Origin: Chondrus crispus | Taxonomy: Eukaryota > Rhodophyta > Florideophyceae > Gigartinales > Gigartinaceae | DNA length: 64,000 bases | Assembly: GCF_000350225.1 (NCBI RefSeq) | Contig: NW_005178692.1 | Span: 168,930-232,929 of the forward strand | Reading direction: 5' to 3' | In this document: piece by piece, positions 43,694-53,752 of the stretch | Numbering within the stretch: the first letter of the stretch is position 1 | Layout of the letters: each line of letters begins with the position of its first letter | The notes under the pieces: generated by a model | The model's database searches: none | Told to the model about the DNA's origin: nothing | The model's input: the letters and a program-made list of their open reading frames with translations, nothing else | Program-made: the position numbers and the translations under genes

Positions 43694-46600
43694 TCAAGAC
43701 CGAACGTCCGCGTTCAGGTCCGAAACGAGGTCCCTACCGGTGCGCACTCGAAGTCGTTTCGCGTAGCGAGACACGAGCTCTTCTGGGACGTGAGTCCGCG
43801 CGGTCCAGGTGGGCGTGTCGTAATCCGCCCACTTGATGAGAAACTCCGGAGTTCCATCCTCCATGACCCGGTGCTTGAGCAGCCGTTCTACTGCGAACTG
43901 CGCCCCCTCCCTGACCTTGACGGCAAGGTCACTGGGTGTAGTCGTGCTCGCCCGAGGCTCGTTCGCCGGTGGGGGTGAGTACACGCAGCGGTCTGCGGAG
44001 ACGCGCTCGGTCACACCATCGCGGTCGATCGTGATGGTGCGTTTGTCATTCGCGAGCACTCGGTACGGTCCGACTGCCGGTGATGCGAGTTTGTTCGACG
44101 TCTTCCCCCCATCGGAGGGGTTCAGGTACACGTAATTCCCGGGCTTAAGACGTGCGTCAATTCTTCGAACGCGCTTGTCGAAGTCGCGTTTGTATCGTGC
44201 TTGGGTCCGACGCAAGCTTCCGTAGGCTTTTTGTATCGTATCGTCCAGCGTTTTTAGGAACTCAGCTCGCTGATTCCCCCTGTCGGCAGGGGGAACGCCA
44301 TCATCGACTCTTCGAAGGGAGAACTCTGGCGGTGGCCTGCTGAGCACGAGCTCAAACGGCGTGGTGCGTGTGGTGCGATGTACGTGGGAGTTGTACGCAT
44401 ACGTAAGCGGCCCCACGTACACATCCCAGTCGTCTTGGTGCTCGCCTACGTAGTTGCGCAGCATTGAGGCGATCGTCCGGTTGTATCGCTCGACTTGTCC
44501 GTTCGTCTGCGGATGGTATGCCGACGTATATAGGTTCGTAATCCCGAGAACCCGGCACGTGCTGTGGAAGAACTTGGCGTTGAACTGCGGTCCATTATCC
44601 GACAGTAACGTGCGCGGGACGCCGTACTTAAATACCCAGGCGTCGCAAAACGCGACTGCGACGGCGTATGCGGTAATCGTACGTAGCGCGACGACCTGCG
44701 TAAGCTTAGTGAAGCGGTCGGTAATTACGAGCAGGAACCTTTTTCCTGCCTTCGTCTTGGGGAGCGGACCCAGAATGTCGATAGCCAGGCTCTCGAGCGG
44801 CCGAGTTGCCGGGAACAACCTCAAACGGTTGAGGTGTTTCCGCAACTTAACCCGGTTCATCGCGCACGTCCGACACCCCCGCACCGTAGCGGCGACATCT
44901 GCGGCGAGATGGGGCCAGTAGTACTCGCGACGTAGCGCGTAGTACATACGGTTCTGGCCCGGGTGTCCCGCTATGGCCGGGTTGTGGCACAGGCGAAGGA
45001 GCCTGGCGCGGAGCGTCCGAGGTACCACCACCTGTACGATATCAGGGTCGAAGGGGTGTCTCCGCTTGAGCACCCCCTGGTGGTCCTCGAAGAACGCGGA
45101 GTCCCGGGACTCTGACTGTCGTGCCAAAACGGTTTGGCAGAAGTCATCCACGCGTTGCTCCTCGGCGATCTCCTCAAACGTAAGAGGGGCCGGTAGGTCG
45201 TCCTGCGGAGGAGCGACCGCGGAGGCGGGCGCCCCGACTTCGGGTTCTTCGGCGAGTTCGAGATCAACGGCGTCGAACTCGTCGTTCTCCTCCCAGAACG
45301 GACTGGGTCCTTGGAGAACGGGGGCTTCGTCGTCGCCCCTTGGTTCGTTGCGCGTTCGGACGTGCGACCTTCTTCGTGGCCCAGCTTGGCTTCGCGTCGT
45401 CGCGAAGACGTGTTCGACCTCGTGGTCGCAATTTTCGGTACAGACGTGGTCCGCGAGCTCGTTCGATACGTCTCGAACGGCCGTACCCGCGTCGAAGGTG
45501 GGGATGTCGTCATCCACTTCGATGGCCGGGCGGGGGTCGCCGGCGACTCTTGGCGACACGAGGCGTGACAAGGCGTCCGGTACTTGGTGCACGCGCCCGG
45601 GGCGGTACTGGATGGTGAAATCGTATTCAGCCAGACGTAGCCGCCACCGAGTGAGCCTTCCGGAACTCTCCGTGAGGGACATGAGCCACCTCAGCGCGTC
45701 ATGATCCGTCCGGACGGTGAACTTCGTGCCTTCAACGTACGGCCGTAGTGTGCGGACGGCCCACACTACGGCGAAGCACTCACGTTCCGTGGCGCTGTAG
45801 TTGCGCTCGCTGTCGTTCAGCGAGTAGGACCAATAGCCTACGGGGCGCCAATCGTTTGGCTGGTCGTGCTCTTGGAGCAACGTGCAGCCCAACTGGTAGG
45901 CGCTCGCATCCGTGTCGATCAGGTACGGACGGCCGTACCGCGGAAGTGCGAGGATCGGCGGAGCGATCATGGACTTCTTGAGGTTCTCGAACGCCTCCCG
46001 TTGCGCCTCCGTAGGGTTGTAGAAGTCAGGATCCGAATCCTTACGCGTCATGTCGGTCAGAGGACGGGCTATCTTCGCGAACCCCTTAACGAATCGGCGG
46101 TATACGTTGCACGCCCCGAGGAACGACCGCACTTGCGTCAGCGTCCTCGGAAATGTGAAGGTCTTGAAGGCGTCGGCCGCCGTATCGGCCACACTTAACT
46201 TACCTGGGGAAATGACGTGCCCCAGGTAGTGTACCTTCGGTTGAAAGAAGCTACACTTCTTGAGCTTGAGGGAGATTCCGGCACTCCGCAGCAAGCTCAA
46301 GACAATGTCGAGATGCTTCCCGTGTTCTCCGTGCGTACGTGAGAACACGATGACATCATCCAGGTACACGAGGCATATTTGCCAACGTACGCCAGATAGG
46401 ATGATGTCGAGTGCGCGTTGGAAGGTGGCCGGTGCCCCTTTTAGTCCGAACGGCATGCGCAAGTGGCGAAACGTGCCCATGTGCGTAGTAAACGTGGTCT
46501 TATCCCGGTCTTCCGGAGCGACCGGGATCTGCCAATAACCGGAATTGCAGTCCAACGTGGTGAAGACGGCTGCGTCTCCAAGCGAGTCGATGCAGTCGTC

Positions 46601-48274
46601 CATCCGAGGCAGCGGATACGAGTCCGCTGCGGTCTTCGCGTTTAGACGCCGGTAGTCCACGCAAAACCGAAGGGATCCGTCTTTCTTCGGTACGAGCACC
46701 ACCGGGGACGCCCACTCGGTGCTCGCGGGTTCGATAACCCCTGCGTTCAACATCTTGTTGACCTCCTTCGCGACCATTTCGCGCATCGCGGGCCCCTTAC
46801 GGTAGGGCATCGAACGTATCGGCTTCGTTCCCGGTTCGAGAGGAATGCGGTGTTCCGTCGCTCGTATAGTTCCGAGCGCACCGCTCCACAAGCTCGAGTG
46901 CTTACGGAGCATCTCGAGTACGTGGCCACGGAGCTTGTCGTCGTCGATGTATGACAAGTCGATTTCTTTTTCCCAATCCATCGGTGGATTTTCGGGATCC
47001 TTCTTCTGCGGGGGTACAGTACTCCCCGCCGTCGGTTGGTCTTGAGGTGGCCGTTCGTGCGTGACCACCCCTTTCTTCACGACGGTCGTCCGCTCGTCGG
47101 AGCTCGGTCGTCCAGCTCCGGCCTTCCCGACTTGATCGGTCAAGTCGGTCAGGTGTAGCGCGTGTGCGATCCCCTCAGCAACCCTCCGTTCGGGCGTGAG
47201 GATCGCAAGGGGGTTGCGCTTCGCGTATCCCACGACGGTGTGCTTCGGAAGCCGCCTCTCCCGTCGCGAAAAGTTCGCGACGATGACGTCGAAGGTCTGA
47301 TTCGGCAGAACCTCTGCGACACCATTCGTCAACCTCACTCCATGTCGGTATTGGAGTGAGGGCTTTGGTTCCAGGAACACGAGGCCCCTCCCGGCGGTGG
47401 TGACGCGCACTTGGGCTTGCGACATCGCGGGGATGGTAACCCAGCGGGCGATTCGGATCGCTTGCGGGGCCTCATCCCGTACATCCGGCCGGCTCGTTTG
47501 GCGTCCGTGTCGCCTTGTGGGGGGAGTCGGCTCTCCCTTTCCGTCGACGATGGCCACGGAGCCACCGTGTCGGAGTTCGAGCTTCTGTCCGTCGATGTCG
47601 ATGCTACGTACGTGGGTATCGATGAACGCCGTGCCGAGAAGAACGGGAACGGCAAGCTGTTCCGCCACCACGAACGGTATACGGAACGTCGTGTTCCGCA
47701 AACGGACTGCAAGGCGGACGACCGCCGTAAGTCGAAGCGGGTTACTGTTCGCGCCCGCCAGTCGGGGTAATGGCGCGTCCCGTATTACGAAGCGGGCCCA
47801 GTCGGGAGGGAGGTCGGTTTTCCTCACTAAGTTGTAGCCCGAACACGTATCGACGGCGATCGTGTGGGGCTTGAACGCGTTACCTTCGGTGGCCACGGAG
47901 CCAAGGACGTTATATATCTTGGACGTCATGAGGCATACGATGCCGTCGACCATCTTAGGCGCGAGCCGCTCGGCGAGATCGTTCCGCCGAGGTCGTCGCC
48001 TTCGGGTCTGGCCCCTCCTGCGTTTCCTTCTGCCCGAGTCGTGGGGCGTCCGCGTCTCAGTGATGCCCCCTCGGGTGCTTGAGTCCGTACGTGGCGGACA
48101 TTTCGTCGGCTCCCTGGGCCTCACAGGAGTCTGGAGGTCGACCGATTCTTTTCGGTCGTCGGTACTCCCGTCCTTTTCATTACCCATCGCCGGGATTACA
48201 GGCGTCCCGGTGCTGTTCTCTTCTAACATCGGGCTTTCGGAGGCCTCGACGTTCGCTCCCCCCTGTATCGGCAT
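43694..48274 (-). CDS. G2 Pol: protease, RT, RNase H, integrase, chromodomain (1526 aa)
   Basis: Intact. Order and approximate residues: atypical retropepsin with VDTCSGYNLV (142-144 DTC) and VLLGTAFID; RT 485-700 with KDGSLRFCVDYRRLN and LVYLDDVIVFS; RNase H 785-905 with DTDASAYQLG and RTDHDALRW; integrase with zinc motif (H, H, C, C around 1097-1137), D in AIDILG, D in LSDNGPQ, E in QVERYNR; chromodomain about 1458-1508 (FAVERLLKHRVMEDG, FLIKWADYDTPTW). The chromodomain marks a chromovirus-like lineage that may target certain chromatin. The -1 frame is open from the gag end to this Met (48274), so translation probably starts by frameshifting and the first Met is nominal. Confidence 0.95.
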   Translation of the reverse strand: MPIQGGANVEASESPMLEENSTGTPVIPAMGNEKDGSTDDRKESVDLQTPVRPREPTKCPPRTDSSTRGGITETRTPHDSGRRKRRRGQTRRRRPRRNDLAERLAPKMVDGIVCLMTSKIYNVLGSVATEGNAFKPHTIAVDTCSGYNLVRKTDLPPDWARFVIRDAPLPRLAGANSNPLRLTAVVRLAVRLRNTTFRIPFVVAEQLAVPVLLGTAFIDTHVRSIDIDGQKLELRHGGSVAIVDGKGEPTPPTRRHGRQTSRPDVRDEAPQAIRIARWVTIPAMSQAQVRVTTAGRGLVFLEPKPSLQYRHGVRLTNGVAEVLPNQTFDVIVANFSRRERRLPKHTVVGYAKRNPLAILTPERRVAEGIAHALHLTDLTDQVGKAGAGRPSSDERTTVVKKGVVTHERPPQDQPTAGSTVPPQKKDPENPPMDWEKEIDLSYIDDDKLRGHVLEMLRKHSSLWSGALGTIRATEHRIPLEPGTKPIRSMPYRKGPAMREMVAKEVNKMLNAGVIEPASTEWASPVVLVPKKDGSLRFCVDYRRLNAKTAADSYPLPRMDDCIDSLGDAAVFTTLDCNSGYWQIPVAPEDRDKTTFTTHMGTFRHLRMPFGLKGAPATFQRALDIILSGVRWQICLVYLDDVIVFSRTHGEHGKHLDIVLSLLRSAGISLKLKKCSFFQPKVHYLGHVISPGKLSVADTAADAFKTFTFPRTLTQVRSFLGACNVYRRFVKGFAKIARPLTDMTRKDSDPDFYNPTEAQREAFENLKKSMIAPPILALPRYGRPYLIDTDASAYQLGCTLLQEHDQPNDWRPVGYWSYSLNDSERNYSATERECFAVVWAVRTLRPYVEGTKFTVRTDHDALRWLMSLTESSGRLTRWRLRLAEYDFTIQYRPGRVHQVPDALSRLVSPRVAGDPRPAIEVDDDIPTFDAGTAVRDVSNELADHVCTENCDHEVEHVFATTRSQAGPRRRSHVRTRNEPRGDDEAPVLQGPSPFWEENDEFDAVDLELAEEPEVGAPASAVAPPQDDLPAPLTFEEIAEEQRVDDFCQTVLARQSESRDSAFFEDHQGVLKRRHPFDPDIVQVVVPRTLRARLLRLCHNPAIAGHPGQNRMYYALRREYYWPHLAADVAATVRGCRTCAMNRVKLRKHLNRLRLFPATRPLESLAIDILGPLPKTKAGKRFLLVITDRFTKLTQVVALRTITAYAVAVAFCDAWVFKYGVPRTLLSDNGPQFNAKFFHSTCRVLGITNLYTSAYHPQTNGQVERYNRTIASMLRNYVGEHQDDWDVYVGPLTYAYNSHVHRTTRTTPFELVLSRPPPEFSLRRVDDGVPPADRGNQRAEFLKTLDDTIQKAYGSLRRTQARYKRDFDKRVRRIDARLKPGNYVYLNPSDGGKTSNKLASPAVGPYRVLANDKRTITIDRDGVTERVSADRCVYSPPPANEPRASTTTPSDLAVKVREGAQFAVERLLKHRVMEDGTPEFLIKWADYDTPTWTARTHVPEELVSRYAKRLRVRTGRDLVSDLNADVRS

Positions 48275-48414
48275 TGCAGGGGCTACCGTGCTCGCTTCTG
48301 GTGGCGAGGGGTGTATTATCGGACAATACCCCCCGTGACCTAGGCGAGCACGTGGGGACCGGTCGAGTTCGTGGGGACAAGACGGCTCACGCGACCGCGT
48401 GGACGTAACCGTCT

Positions 48415-50985
48415 TTACCCTTTTTTCGAACTACCGGTGCTATTGGAGCTACCTTCCTGGCTATCGGCGGCCAGGTCTTCTTCCGCTCCTCGGCCCCGTG
48501 GGTCGGGACGTCTCACCCACTGCGGCACCACATTATCGGCGAAGTATTCGGGTACTTCTTGACCTTGACCCGCAACGTCGGGACGTCGCAGGATATGGGG
48601 GACAGGGAGAACCGGTTCTCCTTCGTGACCCTCCTCGGGTAGGGGATGCGGACCCTCTACCCAATCTTGCAAGTACATGATCGCATTCTGTACCTGTTGG
48701 GGTAACCGAGAACGGTCCCGGTCACCTCCCCTTCCTTGACGGGGATACCTTGTGTCCGCCTGGCGGTATTCGGGTCGATCACGACGATGGAGTTCGTTAC
48801 GGCGATACCCACCTCCACGTGGGGCGAAGCGTGCGCCCCCACCCGAACGATTCGGGAAACCTTGACGCGGGGGACGGCCTTCGCTGACCGACTGCCGGAG
48901 GAGGTTACGCGCACCGGGGCGCGTCTCCATCTGGTATCGGTAGTTCCTGTATGCCGTGAACATACGTTGTTCCGGCGACAGGAACGGGCAGGCGTACATG
49001 GTGTGCCCGTACGTACGGCACAGCCAGCACACATACGCGCTGCCATCCGTTGAGGCGAAGGTCGCCGCGTGACGCGCCTCCTCATCGGTGAGGAGGGGTA
49101 CGCGAGGGGCTTCGGCTCCTGCCTCTCGATTCGAGATGTCGAGCTCTGCGACCCGGGGGTCCGTACCCCTTGCCACTCTTGGAGTGTGCGCGAAGGCGGT
49201 CGCGTAACTGGATGTCGTTCCGGTCGACATCGGCGTGGGAGGTCGTCCTCCCACGGGCCCCGTTCCTTGCGTAATGAGGACAGGGTCAGCCTGCCACTCA
49301 TCCTCCCCGACATGGAGGGTAGAAGCCGGCGAACTTGTTGCGGCGGACTTCGTAGTCCTGCCAGCCTTCCCTGCCGGTTTCGGGTCCGGCAGAGGTAACC
49401 CGCGCCGGGCGCGGTACGTAGTCCCTTCCGCCGTGGCGATGCGGCGGATAGTCGGTAGATCGGTCTTCTGGCTGCTTGGCAGCCGCTGAACGGTCTCGGA
49501 AACTGCGGCACGGGTCGCAGGTGCGAGTCCCCGCACGAAGTAGTGCGCGAGGGATTGTTCGGAGAACACTGCCGTGCACCGAAACGCGGCAGTTTCTAAC
49601 CGGTCGGCAAAGGTGCTCTCCGTTTCGTGGGGTTTCTGTCGCGCCGTAGCGACAGCGTCGTACGCTTCACCTAACACGTCGTCCGTGAGGTAGCGTTTCA
49701 AGAGTTGATTTACGAGCCCCGGCCAGCTCACGTCGTCGTGGAGCTGGCCGGCGCGGAGGCTACGCATCGTATAACTCGTATACAGGCGCTCCGCGTCGCG
49801 CTCTAAGAAGTGCGCGAGAACTCGTACCGCAACACCTTCCGTCAGGTGTTGCGAGTTGAAGGTTATCCGGATATCCTTCAAGAACGGCAGCAGCTGGACT
49901 GGGTCCGTACCGTCGAAGCTACGCATCGTGGGACGGATCCCACGACAGCGTTGTACGTACTTCGCGATCCGTCCCGCATCACCCGAGGTAACGATCCTCG
50001 AGGTGTTATCCAAGCGGTACATACGATAGTCAGCGACGGCGCTGAACTCTTGGATCATCGTATGTACCGGCTCGAGTCCGGGTTCAGCGGGACCCAGCGT
50101 GCCGAATGGGGTAACAGGTAACGTACGGACGTCTATCGGACCGGGTCGCGCGGTGTGGTCCACCGGCGGGTAGCCGCCCCAGCGGGGATCGACGGAGAAC
50201 ATGGGTTCTCCGGATCCGCGAGCGGCTACTCCACGATCCGGGTCGTTACGATACGACACCCGTCCCGTCTGCCACATGTTTCCGGGGGCATGTGGCAGAG
50301 CTTGGGACTCGGACGCGACGTTGGCGTCCATCGGAGGTCGTCTTTCTCCTGCGTCCCGACTGGAGTCGGCCACAGTCGGGCGCCATCCTTGCGGGGCGGC
50401 AGCATCCGGAGGTACAGCACCACCGGGCCCTCTCGTGGGGGCACCGGGCAGCCTTGCGGCCATGGTACGTTCCAGGTCACGGGCACGCTGCCGCGTGGAC
50501 TCCAGCTCAGCGGTGAGGTGAGCAAAGGCACCAAGTTGCTCCGCCGAGGGAGGTTGACGAGCGTCAAGACGTCTCGACGAAGTCGGCCTTGCGGGACGAC
50601 CTTCCCCATACGTAGCGGGGTTCTCGGGACGCGAGTCTTCGACGAGCACCAGTCGCGATTGCAACTGGTCGACCAGTGCTCGGAGATTCTCCAGCGACTG
50701 AGTGACGCGGTCGAACCTCCCCTCGCGGATGGATCGGAGCTCGTCCATGCAGCGCGAATAGACGGCGTCCGTAACGTCGATGCGGAGGGAAGTACGGACT
50801 TCCTCGATGTAGTCTGCGATGCGGTCGAACATCGCCGCCGCTTGTCCTTCGGGGGACTCGGGCGACGGTTCGCGGTCTCGGAGACCAGCGTCGCCGTCGC
50901 CGAACGGCGGTGATGGGGCGTGCATAGCGGCCGCCCTCGGATCCGCCGGTTCGGAGCGGATCGAGGGGGCGTATTCTTGACTCAT
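48415..50985 (-). CDS. G2 Gag, 856 aa
   Basis: Start MSQEYAPSIRSEPAD, chosen because G1 begins at the equivalent Met; the frame is open further up to an ATG inside the LTR (51075). An N-terminal acidic and coiled-coil-like part (RIADYIEEVRTSLRI, LENLRALVDQLQSRL) is followed by a Pro-rich linker. Then comes a Gag core (YVQRCRGIRPTMRSFDGTDP, ERLYTSYTMR) and a CCHC zinc knuckle (CWLCRTYGHTMYAC). The C-terminus is Arg-rich and ends SSKKG at TAA 48415-48417, directly after an A6 run at 48421-48426. It forms the particle and binds RNA. Confidence 0.93.
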   Translation of the reverse strand: MSQEYAPSIRSEPADPRAAAMHAPSPPFGDGDAGLRDREPSPESPEGQAAAMFDRIADYIEEVRTSLRIDVTDAVYSRCMDELRSIREGRFDRVTQSLENLRALVDQLQSRLVLVEDSRPENPATYGEGRPARPTSSRRLDARQPPSAEQLGAFAHLTAELESTRQRARDLERTMAARLPGAPTRGPGGAVPPDAAAPQGWRPTVADSSRDAGERRPPMDANVASESQALPHAPGNMWQTGRVSYRNDPDRGVAARGSGEPMFSVDPRWGGYPPVDHTARPGPIDVRTLPVTPFGTLGPAEPGLEPVHTMIQEFSAVADYRMYRLDNTSRIVTSGDAGRIAKYVQRCRGIRPTMRSFDGTDPVQLLPFLKDIRITFNSQHLTEGVAVRVLAHFLERDAERLYTSYTMRSLRAGQLHDDVSWPGLVNQLLKRYLTDDVLGEAYDAVATARQKPHETESTFADRLETAAFRCTAVFSEQSLAHYFVRGLAPATRAAVSETVQRLPSSQKTDLPTIRRIATAEGTTYRARRGLPLPDPKPAGKAGRTTKSAATSSPASTLHVGEDEWQADPVLITQGTGPVGGRPPTPMSTGTTSSYATAFAHTPRVARGTDPRVAELDISNREAGAEAPRVPLLTDEEARHAATFASTDGSAYVCWLCRTYGHTMYACPFLSPEQRMFTAYRNYRYQMETRPGARNLLRQSVSEGRPPRQGFPNRSGGGARFAPRGGGYRRNELHRRDRPEYRQADTRYPRQGRGGDRDRSRLPQQVQNAIMYLQDWVEGPHPLPEEGHEGEPVLPVPHILRRPDVAGQGQEVPEYFADNVVPQWVRRPDPRGRGAEEDLAADSQEGSSNSTGSSKKG
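48421..48426 (-). promoter_or_regulatory. Candidate -1 frameshift site between G2 gag and pol
   Basis: TCG AAA AAA GGG TAA ends gag. Pol lies in the -1 frame, which is open from this A6 run to the pol Met. The site is identical in G3. It is not the textbook XXXYYYZ phase, so the exact slip is inferred. Confidence 0.55.
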
Positions 50986-51046
50986 CTCGACGCGTACGGA
51001 CGCGGAGGAAAAGGAAAGTCTTCTCGGAAGGATCTCGGGGTCTTCT

Positions 51047-51060
51047 AGGTCGGGAGACCA
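51047..51060 (-). other. Primer-binding site of G2
   Basis: TGGTCTCCCGACCT on the minus strand, one base from the 5' LTR, identical to that of G1. Confidence 0.7.
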
Positions 51061-51061
51061 C

Positions 51062-51681
51062 TGTAGCATAAACACCCCTAAACGGATAGGGGTGTATGCT
51101 TAGTCCTGGAAGACCCGTACGTACGAGAAGACGGGGGAAGTCGGACCAGCTAACGAAACCGGAGCACGGGCCCGGGTAGCGTGGTAGAGCGGGATCGGGG
51201 GGAGGACGCGCACACGCGCGGGCCGATCTACGCCTCGACGCCCCGGAGCAGCGCTGGGTTACGTTCCAGCGCTGACGGGCGGAGGTGGATCTAGGCTCGC
51301 TCGCGTGCTCGCGCGTCCTCTACCCGCGCTCGGTCTCGCCTTAAGGTAGCTAACGGAAGCTTCCTTAGGATAAGCTGGAAGTCAGACCTAGGCGGTCGGT
51401 CGTGGACAAGTCCGTGCTTGTCCCCTTCGCCGCCGCCGGTCCGCTCCGTTATTTAATATACAATTAGTCTATCGTAACTTAGTACAGTACGTACTGTACT
51501 ATGCGGTACTACAGTAGTCGGCACTGTCAGCGGACAGGGCTGACTGTATACGCGTCGTACACGTATGGTACACGTGGGGGCGCGTGCGCCCCTACACGTG
51601 TGGTACAGGCCCTCTGTAAGGTCCGTACCTTACAGAGCCGGATCCAATTTCTAATCTAATCCTTTTGGTAGTTATACTACA
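51062..51681 (-). repeat. 5' LTR of G2
   Basis: 620 bp, three differences from 38068-38687 (near 51347, 51380 and 51398). The palindrome is at 51480-51501. Confidence 0.95.
51450..51462 (-). promoter_or_regulatory. TATA-like box in the G2 5' LTR
   Basis: TGTATATTAAATA, shared with G1 and the 3' LTR. It is likely the core promoter for the gag-pol transcript. Confidence 0.5.
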
Positions 51682-53612
51682 GAAGCCGTCCTCCGATAGA
51701 CGCGAATTTCGCGTCTGGGACCCAAGCCTTGCTGCCTATCGCCGGAAGTAGGCGGCAAGTGGACCGCGTATCGTACGCGGACGAAAAGGACCGTGGAGGA
51801 GCCGCCCGCGGATCCGGAGAACCGATGTTCTCCGTCGATCCCCGCTGGGGCGGCTACCCGCCGGCGAGTCACGCCGAGCATCCAGGTCCGGTAGACGTCC
51901 GTACGCTACCGGTTACCTCCTTCGGCACGCTGGGTCCCGCTGAACCCGGGCTCGAGCCGGTACATACGATGATCCAAGAGTTCAGAGCCGTTGCTGACTA
52001 TCGTATGTACCGCTTGAATAACACCTCGAGGCTCGTTACCTCGGGTGACGCGGGACGGATCGCGAAGTACGTCCAACGCTGTCGTGGGATCCGTCCCACG
52101 ATGCGCAGCTTCGACGGTACCGACCCGATCCAGCTGCTGCCGTTTTTGAAGGATATCCGAATCACCTTCAACTCGCAACACCTGACCGAAGGTGTTGCGG
52201 TACGAGTCCTCGCTCACTTCGTCGAGCGCGACGCGGAGCGCCTGTATACGAGTTATACGATGCGTGGCTTCCGCGCCGGCCAGCTCCATGACGACGTGAG
52301 CTGGCCGGGGCTCGTGAATCAATTCTTAAAACGCTACCTCACGGACGACGTGTTAGGTGAAGCGTACGACGCTGTCGCTACGGCGCAACAGCAATCGCAT
52401 GAGACGGAAAGCACGTTTGCTGACCGACTCGAGACTGCCGAGTTCCGATGCACGGCAGTCTTCTCCGAACAGTCCCTCGCGCACTACTTCGTGCAGGGAC
52501 TTGCACCGGCAACCCGTGCCGCAGTATCCGAGACGGTGCAAAGGCTGCCAGGCAGTCAGAAGACCGATCTTCCGACCATCCGCCGTATCGCCACGGCGGA
52601 AGGTACAACGTACCGCGCTCGGCGCGGTTTACCTCTGCCGGATCCGAAACCGGTAAGGAGGGCTGGCAGGACTACGAAGTCCGCCGCGACAAGTTCGCCC
52701 GCCTCGACCCTCCATATCGGGGAGGATGAGTGGCAGGCCGACCCTGTCCTCATTACGCAAGGAGCAGGGCCCGTAGGGGCACGAACCCCCTCACCGATGT
52801 CGACCGGAACGACATCGAGTTACGCGACCACATTGGCGGCCACTCCGAGAGTGGCAAGGGGCACGGACCCCCGCGTCGCTGAGCTCGATATCTCGAATCG
52901 AGATAAGGGAAGCCCCTCGCCCCGCGTGCCCCTCCTCACCGATGAGGAGGCGCGGCACGCGGCGACCTTCGCCTCAACGGACGGCAGCGCGTACGTGTGC
53001 TGGCTATGCCGTACGTACGGGCATGCCATGTACGCGTGCCCGTTCTTGTCGCCGGAACAACGAATGTTCACGGCGTACAGGAACTACCGCTACCAGATGG
53101 AGACGCGCCCAGGGGCGCGTAATCTCCTCCGGCAAGCGGCGGGCGAGGGCCGTCCCCCGCGTCAAGGTTTCCCGAACCGATTGGGTGGGGGCGCACGCTT
53201 CGCCCCCCGTGGAGGCGGGTACCGTCGTAACGAAGTCGATCGTCGGGATCGACCCGCCTATCGCCAGGCGGACACAAGGTACCCCCGACAAGGAGAAAGA
53301 TGGGACCGAGACCGTTCTCGGTTACCCCAACAGGTGCAAAATGCGATAATGTACCTGCAAGACTGGGTAGAGGATCCGTACCCTCTACCCACGGAGGGTC
53401 ACGAAGGAGAGCCGACTCGCTTCGTCCCCCATATCCTGCGACGACCGGACGCCGCAGGTCAAGGCCCGGAAGTACCGGAGTACTTCGCCAAGGCCGCCGA
53501 GCCGCAGTGGGGGAATCGCCCCGACCCACGCGACCGGCTACCGGAAGAGGACCTGGCCGTCGATAGCCAGGAGGTTAGCTCCGATAGCACGGGTAGTTCG
53601 AAAAAAGGGTAA
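51682..53612 (+). pseudogene. G3 Gag, N-terminus missing
   Basis: The frame is open from the junction through a TTG at 51729 to TAA at 53610-53612. About the first 210 residues of Gag are absent. The core, CCHC knuckle (CWLCRTYGHAMYAC) and Arg-rich C-terminus are intact and close to G1. It ends with the same A6 run (53601-53606) as G2. Confidence 0.9.
53601..53606 (+). promoter_or_regulatory. Candidate -1 frameshift site between G3 gag and pol
   Basis: Same sequence and spacing as in G2. The pol Met is 140 bases after the gag stop in both copies, and the -1 frame between them has no stop. Confidence 0.55.
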
Positions 53613-53752
53613 AGACGGTTACGTACACGCGGTCGCGTGAGCCGTCTTTTCCCCACGAACTAGACCCGACCCCGCGTGCTCGCCAAGGACACGGGGGGTA
53701 TTGTCCGATAATACATCTCCCGCTTCCGGAGGCGGGCACGGGAGCTCCTGTA

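Larger units (their letters stand above)
38068..51681 (-). mobile_element. Gypsy G2: complete 13.6-kb Ty3/gypsy element with an antisense ORF
   Basis: Two 620-bp LTRs (38068-38687, 51062-51681) differ at three positions, so the insertion is young. On the minus strand the order is 5' LTR, primer-binding site, gag, pol, a 2.35-kb non-coding region, the antisense ORF, purine tract, 3' LTR. All three ORFs are intact. The flanks do not match: left cccat, right gaagc, and the left flank is the G1 3' region while the right flank is the middle of the G3 gag. Confidence 0.95.
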
